Origin: Lysobacterales bacterium
GTDB taxonomy: Bacteria; Pseudomonadota; Gammaproteobacteria; Xanthomonadales; Rhodanobacteraceae
Direction of reading: 5' to 3'
DNA: 64,000 nucleotides
Assembly: GCA_017305055.1 (NCBI GenBank)
Contig: JAFKMZ010000013.1
Location: 45,500-109,499, forward strand
Shown here: in pieces, positions 46,291-55,973 of the stretch
How the letters are laid out: the number at the start of each line of letters is the position of its first letter
Position numbering within the stretch: the first letter of the stretch is position 1
Position numbers and translations under genes: made by a program
The notes under the pieces: generated by a model
The model's input: only the letters and a program-made list of their open reading frames with translations
Databases searched by the model: none
What the model was told of the DNA's origin: nothing

Positions 46291-47674
46291 GCCCGTGCGG
46301 CATGGCGCCCGCCTTGCCCCGGGACTTGCGCACGATCAGCATGGCCAGCTCCAGCGACTGCTCATAGTTGAGCCGCGGATCGACCATGGACTTGTAGGCG
46401 CGGTCGAGGTCGGATTCCGACAGGTCGCGCGCACCGCCCATGCATTCGGTCACGTCCTCGCCCGTGAGCTCCAGGTGCACGCCGCCCAGGCGGGTGCCCT
46501 CGGCCGCATGGATGTCCAGAGCCTGGTCGAGTTCGGCGCGGATGTTGTCGAAGCGGCGCGTCTTGCGCCCGCTCGATGTGCTCTCGGTATTGCCGTGCAT
46601 CGGATCGGCCACCCACAGCACGCGCCGCCCCTCGCGCTTGACCGCCGCCAGCAGCGGCGGCAGCGCGGTACCAATCCGCGCGTGGCCCATGCGATGGATG
46701 AGGGTCAGCCGCCCGGGTTCATCCTCGGCGTTCAGTACGTCGATGAGCGGCAGCAGCGCCTGTGGCGTCACCGACGGGCCAATCTTCACCGCGATGGGAT
46801 TGCGGATGCCGCGGAAATACTCGACGTGTGCGCCATCCAACGCCGCGGTGCGCATGCCGATCCAGGGGAAATGCGTGGACAGGTTGAACCAGCCCGGGTG
46901 GCGCGGGATCTGGCGCGTCAGGGCCTGCTCGTAGTCCAGCAGCAAGGCCTCGTGCGAGGTGAAGAAATCCGCCTTGTTGAAACCACCGATCGGGCCGGCC
47001 AGCATCTCCATGAAACGCAGGGAATCGCCGATGGCGCGCACCATCTGCCGATATTCGGCCGCGAGCGGCGAGCGCTCGACCCAGGCCAGATTCCAGTATT
47101 CCGGATGCCGCAGGTCGGCAAAGCCGTCGTCGACCAGGGCGCGCACGAAGTTCATCGTCAGCGCCGAATGCGCGTGCGCCTGCAACATGCGTTGCGGATC
47201 GGCACGTCGCGCCGCGGCGGTGAATTCAGGCCCATTGACCAGGTCGCCGCGGAAACTCGGCAGGCTGACCCCGTCGCGTGTTTCCGTGTCCGAGGAACGC
47301 GGCTTGGCGTACTGGCCGGCAAAGCGGCCGACACGGATGATGGGCTTCTGCAGCCCATGCACCAGCACCAGGCTCATCTGCAGCAACACCTTGAGGCGGT
47401 TGGAGATGACCGGGCTCTGGCAATCGGCAAAGCTTTCCGCGCATTCGCCGCCCTGCAGCAGGAACCGCTGCCCGACCTGGGCCTCGGCCAGCATCTGCTT
47501 CAGGCCAAGCACTTCCCAGGAGGTGACCAGCGGCGGCAGCTGCGCGAGCGCGCGACAGGCCGCGGCCAGCTCGTCCGCGTTCTCGTAGTGCGGCTGCTGC
47601 AACGCGGTACGCCGGTGCCACGAGTCCGGCATCCAGGTATCGGAGGTCATTGACGCCAATGATGGCTGGTTCAT
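46274..47674 (-). CDS. 3-deoxy-7-phosphoheptulonate synthase, class II
   Basis: 466 residues from ATG 47674. This plant-type (class II) DAHP synthase joins phosphoenolpyruvate and erythrose-4-phosphate in the first step of the shikimate pathway. Motifs include LQGGECAESF (metal cysteine), VGRFAGQYAKPRSS for phosphate binding, VWIADPMHGN-like VLWVADPMHGNT, and HLELTGEDVTECMGG with metal glutamate. Class II enzymes are typical of xanthomonads. It lies 31 bp after dsbB in the same direction. Confidence 0.94.
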   Translation of the reverse strand: MNQPSLASMTSDTWMPDSWHRRTALQQPHYENADELAAACRALAQLPPLVTSWEVLGLKQMLAEAQVGQRFLLQGGECAESFADCQSPVISNRLKVLLQMSLVLVHGLQKPIIRVGRFAGQYAKPRSSDTETRDGVSLPSFRGDLVNGPEFTAAARRADPQRMLQAHAHSALTMNFVRALVDDGFADLRHPEYWNLAWVERSPLAAEYRQMVRAIGDSLRFMEMLAGPIGGFNKADFFTSHEALLLDYEQALTRQIPRHPGWFNLSTHFPWIGMRTAALDGAHVEYFRGIRNPIAVKIGPSVTPQALLPLIDVLNAEDEPGRLTLIHRMGHARIGTALPPLLAAVKREGRRVLWVADPMHGNTESTSSGRKTRRFDNIRAELDQALDIHAAEGTRLGGVHLELTGEDVTECMGGARDLSESDLDRAYKSMVDPRLNYEQSLELAMLIVRKSRGKAGAMPHGLTRGS

Positions 47675-47705
47675 GCGGGACGCCTCGGAAACACCACGGT
47701 CTTGC

Positions 47706-48206
47706 TCATGCACGGGACCGCCGCAAGCTCACGACGACGGCGAGTGCCGCCAGGGCAATGAACCAGATCAGGGTCCACGCCGGCATTGGCAAGCCGAGAA
47801 TGGGCTCTACCGTGGCACATTCGCCGGAACCGGTAAACACCTTGTGCAACATGGTCGCGAGCGGGAACGCGTCGAACAGGTAGCCGATCCCTGGGCCGCA
47901 CGAGGGCACCAGATCGGGAGGCAGCGACTGCAGCCACAAATGACGGCCTGCGGTGGCGATACCACCAAGTGCCCCGAGCACAACCAGGCCCGTATACACC
48001 CAGCGCCCCGATCCCACCGGCGCATGGATCCCGCCGATCAGGAAGAACAAGGCCATGAACAGGAAGGCAATGCGTTGCAACACACACAGCGGGCACGGCG
48101 ACATGCCGAGCACATATTGCGCGTACAGGGCAAAGGCCAGCAAGCCGATGCAGGCGACGAAACCGAGCAGGAAGCCGGTTCGATAGGACCAGGACCTTGG
48201 ATTCAT
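47706..48206 (-). CDS. dsbB: Disulfide bond formation protein B
   Basis: 166 residues with four predicted membrane helices. DsbB reoxidises DsbA and passes electrons to quinone. The first cysteine pair is in MSPCPLCVLQR and the second pair in VPSCGPG and GSGECATV, as in E. coli DsbB. ATG 48206 puts the first helix next to the N-terminus. A reasonable sigma-70 promoter precedes it. Confidence 0.94.
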   Translation of the reverse strand: MNPRSWSYRTGFLLGFVACIGLLAFALYAQYVLGMSPCPLCVLQRIAFLFMALFFLIGGIHAPVGSGRWVYTGLVVLGALGGIATAGRHLWLQSLPPDLVPSCGPGIGYLFDAFPLATMLHKVFTGSGECATVEPILGLPMPAWTLIWFIALAALAVVVSLRRSRA

Positions 48207-48232
48207 GGAAGTGCCGCAGCGCGAAAGTGCCA

Positions 48233-48262
48233 ACTGTAACGGCTCGCCGCCCCAGGTGTCAG
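48233..48262 (-). promoter_or_regulatory. Predicted sigma-70 promoter of dsbB
   Basis: On the minus strand: CTGACA (48262-48257), 18-bp spacer, TACAGT (48238-48233), about 26 nt before the dsbB start codon. Five of six -35 and four of six -10 bases match consensus. Confidence 0.5.
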
Positions 48263-48362
48263 GCGAGCAGACAACAGGCCGCAGGCGGACAGTGCCCGAC
48301 CCTGCACGAAGCCCGCCGCAAACGACCGTCTCGATTGCGGGGCGGGGCGCGCCGGCGGGTGG

Positions 48363-48746
48363 TTATTCGCTGGCAGCCTGCGCGTCCTGCGGACGTCCCA
48401 CCAACTCGACATAGGCCATGGGCGCGTTGTCGCCGACGCGGTAACCGCACTTCAGGATACGCAGGTAGCCACCGGCACGCTCGCGATAGCGGGGACCAAG
48501 CTCCATGAACAGCTTGCCCACCGCTTCCTTGTCGCGCGTACGCGAAAACGCCAGGCGGCGGTTGGCCACGCCATCGGTCTTGGCCAGGGTGATCAGGGGC
48601 TCGGCCACCCGGCGCAGCTCCTTGGCCTTGGGCAAGGTGGTACGGATCAGCTCGTGCTTGAACAGCGAGGACGCCATGTTGCGGAACATGGCCTGCCGAT
48701 GGGCACTGGTGAGATTGAGCTTGCGTCCGGATTTTTGGTGGCGCAT
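48363..48746 (-). CDS. rplQ: 50S ribosomal protein L17
   Basis: 127 residues, with the family start [20 protein letters not shown] and core [19 protein letters not shown]. It is the last gene of the alpha operon, 35 bp after rpoA, as in most bacteria. No clear terminator hairpin is seen in the 156 bp before dsbB. Confidence 0.97.
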   Translation of the reverse strand: MRHQKSGRKLNLTSAHRQAMFRNMASSLFKHELIRTTLPKAKELRRVAEPLITLAKTDGVANRRLAFSRTRDKEAVGKLFMELGPRYRERAGGYLRILKCGYRVGDNAPMAYVELVGRPQDAQAASE

Positions 48747-48781
48747 GGTCTTGATTCCAATTGATTCTGCTGCGGTACTGC

Positions 48782-49780
48782 TCAGCCCAGCTGCATGCCG
48801 TTGGCGACACCCGGCGGCGGCCAGTTCTCGAGCTTCATGCCGAGGGCCAGCCCGCGGCCACCAAGGACGTCCTTGATTTCCGTCAGTGATTTCTTGCCGA
48901 GGTTCGGAGTCTTGAGCAACTCCACCTCGGTCTTCTGCACCAGGTCGCCGATGTAGTAGATACTCTCGGCCTTCAGGCAGTTGGCCGAACGCACGGTGAG
49001 TTCCAGGTCGTCGATCGGGCGCAACAGCAACGGATCGAACCCGCTCTGCTCGGCCTCGGTGGCATCCGCCTCGCGTCGGGAGAAATCACCGAACACGGTC
49101 AGCTGGTCGTTGATGATCTCGGCCGCCTTGCGCACGGCATCTTCGGCGCCGATCGTACCGTTGGTCTCGATGTCCAGTACCAGCTTGTCGAGGTTGGTGC
49201 GCTGCTCGACGCGGGCCGCGTCCACCTCGTACGCCACTCGCAACACTGGCGCAAACGAGGCGTCCAGCTGCAGGCGCCCGATCGGCCGCGCCTCATCCTC
49301 CGGGTGCACGCGCGCGCTGGCCGGCTGGTAGCCGACGCCGCGCCGCACCTTCAGGCGCATGTTGAGCGTGATGTCCTTGGTCAGGTGGCAGATCACATGC
49401 TCGGGGTTGATGATTTCCACCGAATGGTCGAGGACGATGTCCCCGGCCGTGACCACGCCCTTGCCCTTGCGCGACAGGGTCAGCGTTACCTCATCGCCCG
49501 TATGCTGGCGAATGGCAACACCCTTGAGGTTGAGCAGGACGTCGATGACGTCCTCCTGCAGCCCTTCCAGGGTGGTGTATTCGTGCAGCACGCCGTCGAT
49601 CTCGACCTCGACGATCGCGCTGCCGGGAATCGAGGACAGCAGCACGCGCCGCAACGCGTTGCCCAGCGTGTGGCCAAACCCGCGCTCCAGCGGCTCGACC
49701 ACGATCTTGGCGTGGTTGGCCCCGAGCTGCTCGACGTTGAGGCCACGTGGCCGCAACACACTTGTAGATGAAACTGCCAT
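48782..49780 (-). CDS. rpoA: RNA polymerase subunit alpha
   Basis: 332 residues (E. coli 329). The N-terminal dimerisation domain carries [19 protein letters not shown], which starts polymerase assembly. The C-terminal domain, with [21 protein letters not shown] and [10 protein letters not shown], contacts UP elements and activators. It sits between rpsD and rplQ, the standard alpha-operon place. Confidence 0.98.
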   Translation of the reverse strand: MAVSSTSVLRPRGLNVEQLGANHAKIVVEPLERGFGHTLGNALRRVLLSSIPGSAIVEVEIDGVLHEYTTLEGLQEDVIDVLLNLKGVAIRQHTGDEVTLTLSRKGKGVVTAGDIVLDHSVEIINPEHVICHLTKDITLNMRLKVRRGVGYQPASARVHPEDEARPIGRLQLDASFAPVLRVAYEVDAARVEQRTNLDKLVLDIETNGTIGAEDAVRKAAEIINDQLTVFGDFSRREADATEAEQSGFDPLLLRPIDDLELTVRSANCLKAESIYYIGDLVQKTEVELLKTPNLGKKSLTEIKDVLGGRGLALGMKLENWPPPGVANGMQLG

Positions 49781-49795
49781 GCAGAGCTCCCGTAA

Positions 49796-50422
49796 TTACT
49801 TCGAGTACAGCTCGACGATCAATGCCTCATTGATGTCGGACGGCAAGTCAGCACGATCTGGCATCGACTTGAACGTACCCTCAAACTTCTTGGTGTCGAC
49901 CTCGACCCACATCGGACGCAGGTCCATGGTGTCGAAAATGGTTGCCGCCTCCTGCACCCGCAGCTGCGCCCGCGCGCGCTCGGTGAGGGATACGGCATCG
50001 CCGGGCCGGATCTGGTAGGAGGGAATGTCCACCTTCCTGCCGTTCACCAGCACGGCCTTGTGCGACACGAGTTGCCGCGCCTGCGCGCGCGTGACCGCAA
50101 AGCCCATGCGGTAGACGACGTTGTCCAGGCGGCTCTCCAGAAGGCGCAGCAGGTTTTCACCGGTATTGCCCTTGAGCGTGGTGGCCTTGGTGTAGTAATT
50201 GCCGAACTGCCGCTCCAGCACACCGTAGATGCGTTTGACCTTCTGCTTCTCACGCAGCTGCACGGCATAGTCGGACATGCGCATGCGCTTGTTCACACCA
50301 TGCTGGCCCGGCTTGTTCTCCAGCTTGCACTTCGAATCCAACGCGCGCGCCGGGCTCTTCAGACTGAGGTCCGCGCCCTCGCGCCGGGCGAGTTTGCAAG
50401 TGGCTCCACGATAACGTGCCAT
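49796..50422 (-). CDS. rpsD: 30S ribosomal protein S4
   Basis: 208 residues. It is a primary 16S rRNA-binding protein and in many bacteria the translational repressor of the alpha operon. It begins [15 protein letters not shown] and has an S4 RNA-binding domain ([23 protein letters not shown]). The rpsK-rpsD spacer upstream is 142 bp and holds two copies of a structured repeat. Confidence 0.98.
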   Translation of the reverse strand: MARYRGATCKLARREGADLSLKSPARALDSKCKLENKPGQHGVNKRMRMSDYAVQLREKQKVKRIYGVLERQFGNYYTKATTLKGNTGENLLRLLESRLDNVVYRMGFAVTRAQARQLVSHKAVLVNGRKVDIPSYQIRPGDAVSLTERARAQLRVQEAATIFDTMDLRPMWVEVDTKKFEGTFKSMPDRADLPSDINEALIVELYSK

Positions 50423-50448
50423 GGTTGATCTCGTTTTTTTGAAAAGTC

Positions 50449-50493
50449 CGCCATGGATGGCGGGTTTTGACTCTCGCGATCAGGGATGATCGC
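50449..50493. repeat. Paired-hairpin intergenic repeat, copy A
   Basis: Two adjacent hairpins joined by a T-rich linker: CGCCA-TGGA-TGGCG (50449-50462), then GCGATC-N6-GATCGC (50476-50493). It lies in the rpsK-rpsD spacer, 58 bp from copy B. Confidence 0.8.
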
Positions 50494-50506
50494 ATTTATT
50501 AATTTC

Positions 50507-50552
50507 CGCCAAGGATGGCGGGTTTTTGATCCACGCGATCACGGACGATCGC
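50507..50552. repeat. Paired-hairpin intergenic repeat, copy B
   Basis: CGCCA-AGGA-TGGCG (50507-50520), linker GGTTTTTGATCCAC, then GCGATC-N6-GATCGC (50535-50552). Same architecture as copies A and C. Confidence 0.8.
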
Positions 50553-50564
50553 AAAAGCCGACAA

Positions 50565-50951
50565 TTACACCCGCCGCTTCTTGGGCGGACGGCAGCCGTT
50601 GTGCGGAATCGGGGTGACGTCGATGATGTTGAGCACCTTCAGCCCCAGCGCATTCAGCGAGCGCACCGCCGACTCACGTCCCGGGCCAGGACCCTTGATC
50701 CGCACTTCCACCGTCTTGATGCCGTAGTCGCCCGCGGCACGCCCGGCCTTTTCGGCCGCCACCTGCGCCGCGAACGGCGTGGACTTGCGCGACCCACGGA
50801 AACCAGCACCGCCGGCCGTCGCCCAGGACAAGGCATTGCCCTGCCGGTCGGTGATGGTGACGATGGTGTTGTTGAAGGACGCCTGCACATGGGCCACCGC
50901 ATCGGTGACCACGCGCTTGACCTTCTTCTTGGTTTTTACCGGCTTAGCCAT
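50565..50951 (-). CDS. rpsK: 30S ribosomal protein S11
   Basis: 128 residues. S11 forms part of the platform near the mRNA exit. Typical blocks are [34 protein letters not shown] and the C-terminal [14 protein letters not shown]. It lies between rpsM and rpsD and is flanked on both sides by spacers that carry structured repeats. Confidence 0.98.
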   Translation of the reverse strand: MAKPVKTKKKVKRVVTDAVAHVQASFNNTIVTITDRQGNALSWATAGGAGFRGSRKSTPFAAQVAAEKAGRAAGDYGIKTVEVRIKGPGPGRESAVRSLNALGLKVLNIIDVTPIPHNGCRPPKKRRV

Positions 50952-50977
50952 AATTCTGGGAGCTCTTGGGAATCAGT

Positions 50978-51025
50978 GCGGCCACGGATGGCCGCTTTTT
51001 GATCTACGCGATCAGGGACGATCGC
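50978..51025. repeat. Paired-hairpin intergenic repeat, copy C
   Basis: GCGGCCA-CGGA-TGGCCGC (50978-50995), followed on the + strand by TTTTT, then GCGATC-N6-GATCGC (51008-51025). It lies in the rpsM-rpsK spacer. The stem bases differ from copies A and B but pairing is kept, which suggests that the fold matters. Confidence 0.8.
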
Positions 51026-51042
51026 ATTAATTCAACAACCAA

Positions 51043-51399
51043 TTACTTTTTGATGGCGCGGCGGGGGCCCTTGCGGGTCCGCGCATTGGTGCGCGTGCGC
51101 TGGCCCCGCACCGGCAGGCCACGACGATGACGCAGGCCACGATAGCAACCCAGATCCATCAGACGCTTGACTGCCATGCCGACCTCGCGGCGCAGGTCAC
51201 CCTCCACCGTATACTTGCCGATCTCGCGGCGCAGCTTCTCGACTTCGCCCTCGCTCAGCGCCTTGATCTGGGTTTCCGGGGCCACGCCAGCATCGGCGCA
51301 GACCTTCCTGGCATGGCTGCGGCCAATGCCGTAAATGCTCTGCAGGCCGACCCACACTTGTTTCTGGACCGGCAAATTGACACCTGCGATGCGCGCCAT
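51043..51399 (-). CDS. rpsM: 30S ribosomal protein S13
   Basis: 118 residues. S13 contacts the P-site tRNA and forms the head bridge to the 50S subunit. It starts [18 protein letters not shown] and ends with the basic tail [16 protein letters not shown]. It follows secY by 124 bp with no rpmJ between them. Confidence 0.98.
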   Translation of the reverse strand: MARIAGVNLPVQKQVWVGLQSIYGIGRSHARKVCADAGVAPETQIKALSEGEVEKLRREIGKYTVEGDLRREVGMAVKRLMDLGCYRGLRHRRGLPVRGQRTRTNARTRKGPRRAIKK

Positions 51400-51425
51400 G
51401 TTGTAGTTCTCCGAATGCCTAGCTC

Positions 51426-51469
51426 GCGCGGTAAACGCGCAAGTGTAACGTGAATCCCTGTGACAGGGA
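51426..51469. other. Two small hairpins in the secY-rpsM spacer
   Basis: GCGCG-GTAAA-CGCGC (51426-51440) and the near-palindrome TCCCTGT-G-ACAGGGA (51455-51469). They occupy the place where many bacteria carry rpmJ. They may separate the spc and alpha transcription units; no promoter was recognised. Confidence 0.45.
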
Positions 51470-51523
51470 AGTAGCGCGGCCCGGAAACCCCGGCCCGCCC
51501 ACGGTCAATGGCCGGCAGCCTGC

Positions 51524-52846
51524 TCAGCTGCGGCGCAGATTGGCCTTTTTCAACAAGCTCTCGTACTGGTGGCTTACCAGGTGCGCCTGGATCTGCGCGG
51601 TGAAGTCCATCACCACGACCACCACGATCAACAGCGAGGTGCCACCGAAATAGAACGGCACATGCCAATAGCCCTGCATGAACGACGGGATGGCGCACAC
51701 CGCCACCAGGTAAAGCGCACCCACCAAGGTCAGCCGTGTCATCACCGCGTCGACATACGCCGCGGTCGCCTTGCCCGGGCGAATCCCGGGGATCAGCGCA
51801 CCGGACCGCTTCAGGTTGTCCGCCGTCTCATCGGCGTTGAACACGATCGCGGTGTAGAAGAAGGCAAAGCCGAACACCAGGGCCGCGGAAATCATCTCGT
51901 AGAACGGCTGTCCCGGAGTCAATTGCTGGGTGACTTCCTGCATCCACCGCGACGGGCTGCCGGTGCTGAACCAAGTCACCGCCGTTGCCGGGAACATCAG
52001 CAGGCTGGAGGCGAAAATTGGCGGGATGACGCCGGACATGTTGATCTTCAGCGGCAGGCTGGAGGTCTGGTTCATGTAGGCTTTCTGCCCACCCGAACGC
52101 CTGGCGTAGTTGACTGTGATGCGCCGCTGCGCACGCTCGACGAAGACCACGAACGCGGTCACCGCCAGCGCCGCGCCAAACACCATCAGCAGCTTGAGCA
52201 GGGACAGCTCACCGTTGTTGGCCATGCCGAGGGTCTGTACCACGGCACCGGGCAGGCCAGCGATGATGCCGGCGAAGATCAGCAGCGAGATGCCGTTGCC
52301 GACCCCGCGCTCCGTCATCTGCTCGCCAATCCAGGTCAGGAGCATGGTGCCCGCTGTCAGACCGATGACCGCGGACAGGATGAAACCCGGTCCCGGAGCA
52401 TAGACCACCGGCGCGCCACCGGCCGCCACCTGGCCCTGCAGCGCGGCTGCAATCCCAAACGACTGCACCAGGGCCAGGCCGACCGTGGCATAGCGCGTAT
52501 ACATGGTCATCTTGCGCTTGCCGGCTTCGCCTTCCTTGCGCAGGGCCATCAGGCTCGGCACCACGGCGCCCATCATCTGGAACACGATGGATGCCGAAAT
52601 GTACGGAATCACGCCCAGCGCAAATACCGAGAAGCGCTCCAGCGCACCGCCCGAGAACATGTTGAACATGTCCATCAGGCCGTTGCCGTTGACCAGGTTG
52701 CTCATCGCCTCGGGATTCACTCCCGGTACCGGGATGAACGAACCCAGGCGGAACACGACCAGCGACAGGACCACGAAGACAAGGCGTTGACGCAGCTCCG
52801 TCAACTTGCCCAGCTTGCCCAGCGTATTGTCCTTGCCTGCAGCCAC
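51524..52846 (-). CDS. secY: Protein translocase subunit SecY
   Basis: 440 residues with ten predicted membrane helices. It forms the protein-conducting channel with SecE and SecG. Signatures include FRLGSFIPVPGVNPEAM near the N-terminus, GGALERFSVFALGVIPYISASI and INYARRSGGQ-like VNYARRSGGQKAYM in the cytoplasmic loop that binds SecA and ribosomes. It is the last gene of the spc operon, directly after rplO. Confidence 0.98.
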   Translation of the reverse strand: MAAGKDNTLGKLGKLTELRQRLVFVVLSLVVFRLGSFIPVPGVNPEAMSNLVNGNGLMDMFNMFSGGALERFSVFALGVIPYISASIVFQMMGAVVPSLMALRKEGEAGKRKMTMYTRYATVGLALVQSFGIAAALQGQVAAGGAPVVYAPGPGFILSAVIGLTAGTMLLTWIGEQMTERGVGNGISLLIFAGIIAGLPGAVVQTLGMANNGELSLLKLLMVFGAALAVTAFVVFVERAQRRITVNYARRSGGQKAYMNQTSSLPLKINMSGVIPPIFASSLLMFPATAVTWFSTGSPSRWMQEVTQQLTPGQPFYEMISAALVFGFAFFYTAIVFNADETADNLKRSGALIPGIRPGKATAAYVDAVMTRLTLVGALYLVAVCAIPSFMQGYWHVPFYFGGTSLLIVVVVVMDFTAQIQAHLVSHQYESLLKKANLRRS

Positions 52847-52851
52847 CGTGC

Positions 52852-53283
52852 CTACTCCACGCTTCCGCCGGCGGCTTCGACCGCCGCCTTGGCACCGGCC
52901 GTGGCCAGCAGGCCCGACAGTTTCACCGCGCGGCCAATCGCACCTTGCAGCACCACCTTCACCTTGCGCGCCCGCGCATCCACCAGGCCGGCCGCACGCA
53001 GCACGTCCAGGGTGATCACCTCGTCCTTGAGGCCGGCCAGCTGGTACAGGAACACTTCCTGGCTCTGCGCCTTGAGCTTGGAACGGAAGCCGACCTTCGG
53101 CAGGCGCCGGTTGAGCGGCATCTGGCCGCCTTCGAAGCCGAACTTGTGGGTGCCACCGGCACGCGCGTGCTGACCCTTGTGGCCCCGGCCGGCGGTCTTG
53201 CCCAGCCCCGAGCCCACGCCGCGGGCGACGCGCTTGCGCTTCTGGTTCGCGCCAGCGTTTGGTTGGATGTCATTCAATCGCAT
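52852..53283 (-). CDS. rplO: 50S ribosomal protein L15
   Basis: 143 residues, with the Gly/Lys/Arg-rich N-terminal arm ([21 protein letters not shown]) that threads through 23S rRNA and a globular C-terminal part. It lies between rpmD and secY with 5-bp gaps, consistent with a single transcript. Confidence 0.98.
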   Translation of the reverse strand: MRLNDIQPNAGANQKRKRVARGVGSGLGKTAGRGHKGQHARAGGTHKFGFEGGQMPLNRRLPKVGFRSKLKAQSQEVFLYQLAGLKDEVITLDVLRAAGLVDARARKVKVVLQGAIGRAVKLSGLLATAGAKAAVEAAGGSVE

Positions 53284-53288
53284 GATGG

Positions 53289-53489
53289 TTATTCCTCGAC
53301 CCGTACGAGGTAGTACACCGTGTTGATCAAGCCCCGCACCTGGGGGCTGTCGACCAGCTCACGTACGTCGTTCACCTTGCCCAGGCCCAGCGCCTTGACG
53401 CTCAGGCGATGGCGCGCCTGCGTGCCGCGCAGGCCCTTGACCAGCCGCACGCGTATGATGGGCCTTGCTGCCGTTGCTGCCTTAGCCAT
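53289..53489 (-). CDS. rpmD: 50S ribosomal protein L30
   Basis: 66 residues. The family core [17 protein letters not shown] is followed by [20 protein letters not shown]. Its start overlaps the end of rpsE by 8 nt, so translation is probably coupled. Confidence 0.96.
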   Translation of the reverse strand: MAKAATAARPIIRVRLVKGLRGTQARHRLSVKALGLGKVNDVRELVDSPQVRGLINTVYYLVRVEE

Positions 53490-53991
53490 TGCCCATCACC
53501 TCTTCCACCGTCTTGCCACGCTTGGCCGCAATCTTCGTGGGCGAGGCAACCGCCTGCAAACCCTTGATCGTGGCCCGCACCAGGTTGATCGGGTTGCGCG
53601 AGCCGACCGCCTTGGCCAGAACGTCCTTGACCCCAACCACTTCCAGCACCGCGCGCATCGCGCCGCCGGCAATCACGCCGGTACCTTCGGATGCCGGCTG
53701 CATGTAGACATGCGCCGCGCCGTGGTTGGCCTTGACCGCATACCACAGCGTGCCATTGTTCAGCTGCACATCGACCAGCTGGCGGCGCGCACGTTCCATG
53801 GCCTTGGAAATGGCCACCGGTACTTCGCGTGCCTTGCCATACCCCAAACCGACCTTGCCGGCGCCATCACCCACCACGGTCAACGCGGTGAAGCTCATCT
53901 GGCGACCACCCTTGACGGTCTTGGCCACCCGATTGACGGCAATCAGCTTTTCCAGCATGCCATCCGAATTTTCGCGATCACTAGAAGCCAT
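53482..53991 (-). CDS. rpsE: 30S ribosomal protein S5
   Basis: 169 residues. S5 takes part in mRNA unwinding and decoding accuracy. The double-stranded-RNA-binding motif is in [20 protein letters not shown] and the C-terminal fold includes [19 protein letters not shown]. The spacer from rplR is unusually long (128 bp) for this operon and carries a hairpin. Confidence 0.98.
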   Translation of the reverse strand: MASSDRENSDGMLEKLIAVNRVAKTVKGGRQMSFTALTVVGDGAGKVGLGYGKAREVPVAISKAMERARRQLVDVQLNNGTLWYAVKANHGAAHVYMQPASEGTGVIAGGAMRAVLEVVGVKDVLAKAVGSRNPINLVRATIKGLQAVASPTKIAAKRGKTVEEVMGNG

Positions 53992-54083
53992 GTGCTTTAT
54001 CCATATGCCGGAACGAACCGGGGCGTTTGCCTGCGGCCAAGCCGCTCGAAGTTGTATGCCACGTCATGCAAGATCACCATACG

Positions 54084-54104
54084 CGGCGGCGAACCGGGCC
54101 GCCG
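54084..54104. other. Hairpin in the rplR-rpsE spacer
   Basis: CGGCGGC (54084-54090) pairs with GCCGCCG (54098-54104) across a 7-nt loop, near the end of rplR in an unusually long 128-bp spacer. It could stabilise or attenuate the mRNA. No further gene is seen in the spacer. Confidence 0.4.
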
Positions 54105-54119
54105 ACCACCTGTGCCGGC

Positions 54120-54473
54120 TCAGAACTGCAGGCCGGCCTCGCGCGCGGCATCGGCCAGCGCCTTGACCCGGCCGTGGTAACGGTAGCCGGAACGGTCGAA
54201 CGCCACCGCTGTCACTCCGGCCGCCAGCGCGCGCTCCGCCACCGTCCTGCCCACCGCAGCCGCAGCCGCGATGTTGCGTGTACCGCTGATCCCTTCGGCC
54301 ACGGACTTCTGCAGGGTCGAGGCGGCAGCCAGCACACGGGCGCCCGAGGCATCGAAGACCTGCGCATAAATGTGTTGCCCACTGCGATGCACGGACAACC
54401 GCGGTACCGCCAGCTGACGGATGCGGGAGCGCGTAGCCTTGGCACGGCGCAGTCGGGATTCGTTCTTGTTCAT
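54120..54473 (-). CDS. rplR: 50S ribosomal protein L18
   Basis: 117 residues. L18 binds 5S rRNA with L5. Typical blocks are [19 protein letters not shown] and [19 protein letters not shown] at the C-terminus. It follows rplF after a 103-bp spacer that contains a degenerate copy of the structured repeat. Confidence 0.98.
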   Translation of the reverse strand: MNKNESRLRRAKATRSRIRQLAVPRLSVHRSGQHIYAQVFDASGARVLAAASTLQKSVAEGISGTRNIAAAAAVGRTVAERALAAGVTAVAFDRSGYRYHGRVKALADAAREAGLQF

Positions 54474-54535
54474 CTGTCTGTTCCTGAGAAGCGGATCGAC
54501 CTGGATAAGCGAATTGCCCCTGCTCTCTCGTAAAG

Positions 54536-54576
54536 TCCGGCCATGGATGACCGGTCTCCCGCGCAGGGACCACGCA
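54536..54576. repeat. Degenerate paired-hairpin repeat, copy D
   Basis: CCGG-CCATGGATGA-CCGG (54537-54554) followed by GCG-N9-CGC. It shares CCATGGATG and CAGGGA with copies A to C but has weaker pairing. It lies in the rplF-rplR spacer. Confidence 0.45.
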
Positions 54577-55104
54577 TCATGCCTTCTTGGCTTCCTTCAA
54601 CGTGATTTTCTCGTCTGCGTAACGTACACCCTTGCCCTTGTACGGCTCGGGCGGACGCAATCCACGAATCTTTGCCGCCACCTGGCCAACCGCCTGCTTG
54701 TCGGCGCCCTTGACCAGGATCTCAGTCTGCGACGGGGTCTCGATACTGATGCCCGCCGGCGCATCGAAGGTCACCGGATGCGAGAAGCCGAGGTTCAGCG
54801 CGAGCGCCTTGCCCTGCATGGAAGCGCGATAGCCGACGCCAACCAGCACCAGCTTGCGCTCGTAGCCGGCAGAAACACCATGCACCATATTCGCCAGCAA
54901 GGCCCGCGCGGTACCGCCAAAGCGGTCGTCCGCGCCTTCGGTCAGATGCACGTGGGCCACACCGTCCCCGGTGGACACGGTCACCCCCGGCAAATGGTGC
55001 ACCGAAAGCGAGCCCTTGGCGCCCTTCACCGCAATGCCGTCGGCATCGACGTTGAGGGTGACGCCCTTGGGCAGCGGAATGGGTTGTTTTGCGACACGGG
55101 ACAT
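54577..55104 (-). CDS. rplF: 50S ribosomal protein L6
   Basis: 175 residues from ATG 55104, the start that gives the normal [15 protein letters not shown] beginning. L6 lies at the base of the stalk near the sarcin-ricin loop. The C-terminal signature [19 protein letters not shown] is intact. Confidence 0.98.
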   Translation of the reverse strand: MSRVAKQPIPLPKGVTLNVDADGIAVKGAKGSLSVHHLPGVTVSTGDGVAHVHLTEGADDRFGGTARALLANMVHGVSAGYERKLVLVGVGYRASMQGKALALNLGFSHPVTFDAPAGISIETPSQTEILVKGADKQAVGQVAAKIRGLRPPEPYKGKGVRYADEKITLKEAKKA

Positions 55105-55114
55105 CGAAGGCTCC

Positions 55115-55510
55115 TTACGCCACTTGGCCGATGACTTCGCCGCCCAGGCCACGGGCCCTGGCCTGCGCGTCAGTCAGCAAGCCGGCAGAGGTCGAGATGA
55201 TGGAAATCCCCAGCCCACCCAGCACCTTGGGCAGCTCGTTCTTGCCTCGATACACGCGCAGCCCCGAGCGGCTGACACGCGAGATCTTCTCGATCGCCGG
55301 CTGCCCGTCGAAGTACTTGAGCTTGATCTCGAGTACCGGCTTGCCATCCACCGCCGCCGCCTGGGCGTCAAGGATGTAGCCCTCGTTCTTGAGGAGGTTG
55401 GCGATCGCCACCTTCAGCTTCGACGACGGCATGCGCACGCTCGGCTTGCCCATGGCTTGGGCGTTGCGCACGCGCGTAAACAGGTCGGCGATGGGATCAG
55501 TCATGCTCAT
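55115..55510 (-). CDS. rpsH: 30S ribosomal protein S8
   Basis: 131 residues from ATG 55510 ([18 protein letters not shown], as in E. coli). S8 binds central-domain 16S rRNA and, in E. coli, represses the spc operon through the rplE leader. The C-terminal block [18 protein letters not shown] is typical. The spacer to rpsN is 154 bp and holds two hairpins. Confidence 0.97.
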   Translation of the reverse strand: MSMTDPIADLFTRVRNAQAMGKPSVRMPSSKLKVAIANLLKNEGYILDAQAAAVDGKPVLEIKLKYFDGQPAIEKISRVSRSGLRVYRGKNELPKVLGGLGISIISTSAGLLTDAQARARGLGGEVIGQVA

Positions 55511-55570
55511 GAGGAATCCTTCAGAGTGCACCGATATCCAGTAGAACCGGAAATCATTCGAATTGTGGGC

Positions 55571-55655
55571 CTGCCTCAGGCTTGTCGTGAGGCAGACCGT
55601 CTATTGTATCAGTAAAGCCAGGAACTCATCACCGGCGCTCGCTACGCTGCGCCGG
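55571..55655. other. Two hairpins in the rpsN-rpsH spacer
   Basis: CTGCCTCA/TGAGGCAG (55571-55578 with 55588-55595) and CCGGCGC/GCGCCGG (55632-55638 with 55649-55655). The spacer contains no gene. The second hairpin core (GCTACGC) recalls the one next to tuf. Confidence 0.45.
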
Positions 55656-55664
55656 CGGCGACCG

Positions 55665-55970
55665 TCACCAACTGGCCTTGCGCAACCCCGGCACATCGCC
55701 GCGCATGGTCGCCTCGCGCAGCTTGTTGCGACCAAGGCCGAACTTCGCGTATACCGCGCGCGGCCGGCCGGTCAGGGCACAACGGGTCGATAGGCGGACC
55801 GGGCTGGCGTCGCGCGGCAGCTTCTGCAGGGCATCCTGCGCGGCCAGCTTTTCCTCGTAGGAAGCGCCAGGGCTGAGGACGGTCGCCTTCAGGGCGGCAC
55901 GCTTGGCAGCGTACTTCTGGATCATCTTGGCCCGCTTGAGGTCGCGGTTCACCATGGATTTCTTTGCCAT
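55665..55970 (-). CDS. rpsN: 30S ribosomal protein S14
   Basis: 101 residues, the long form without zinc cysteines (C-minus type), as in E. coli. It starts [15 protein letters not shown] and has the signature [24 protein letters not shown]. It lies 3 bp after rplE. Confidence 0.97.
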   Translation of the reverse strand: MAKKSMVNRDLKRAKMIQKYAAKRAALKATVLSPGASYEEKLAAQDALQKLPRDASPVRLSTRCALTGRPRAVYAKFGLGRNKLREATMRGDVPGLRKASW

Positions 55971-55973
55971 AAC

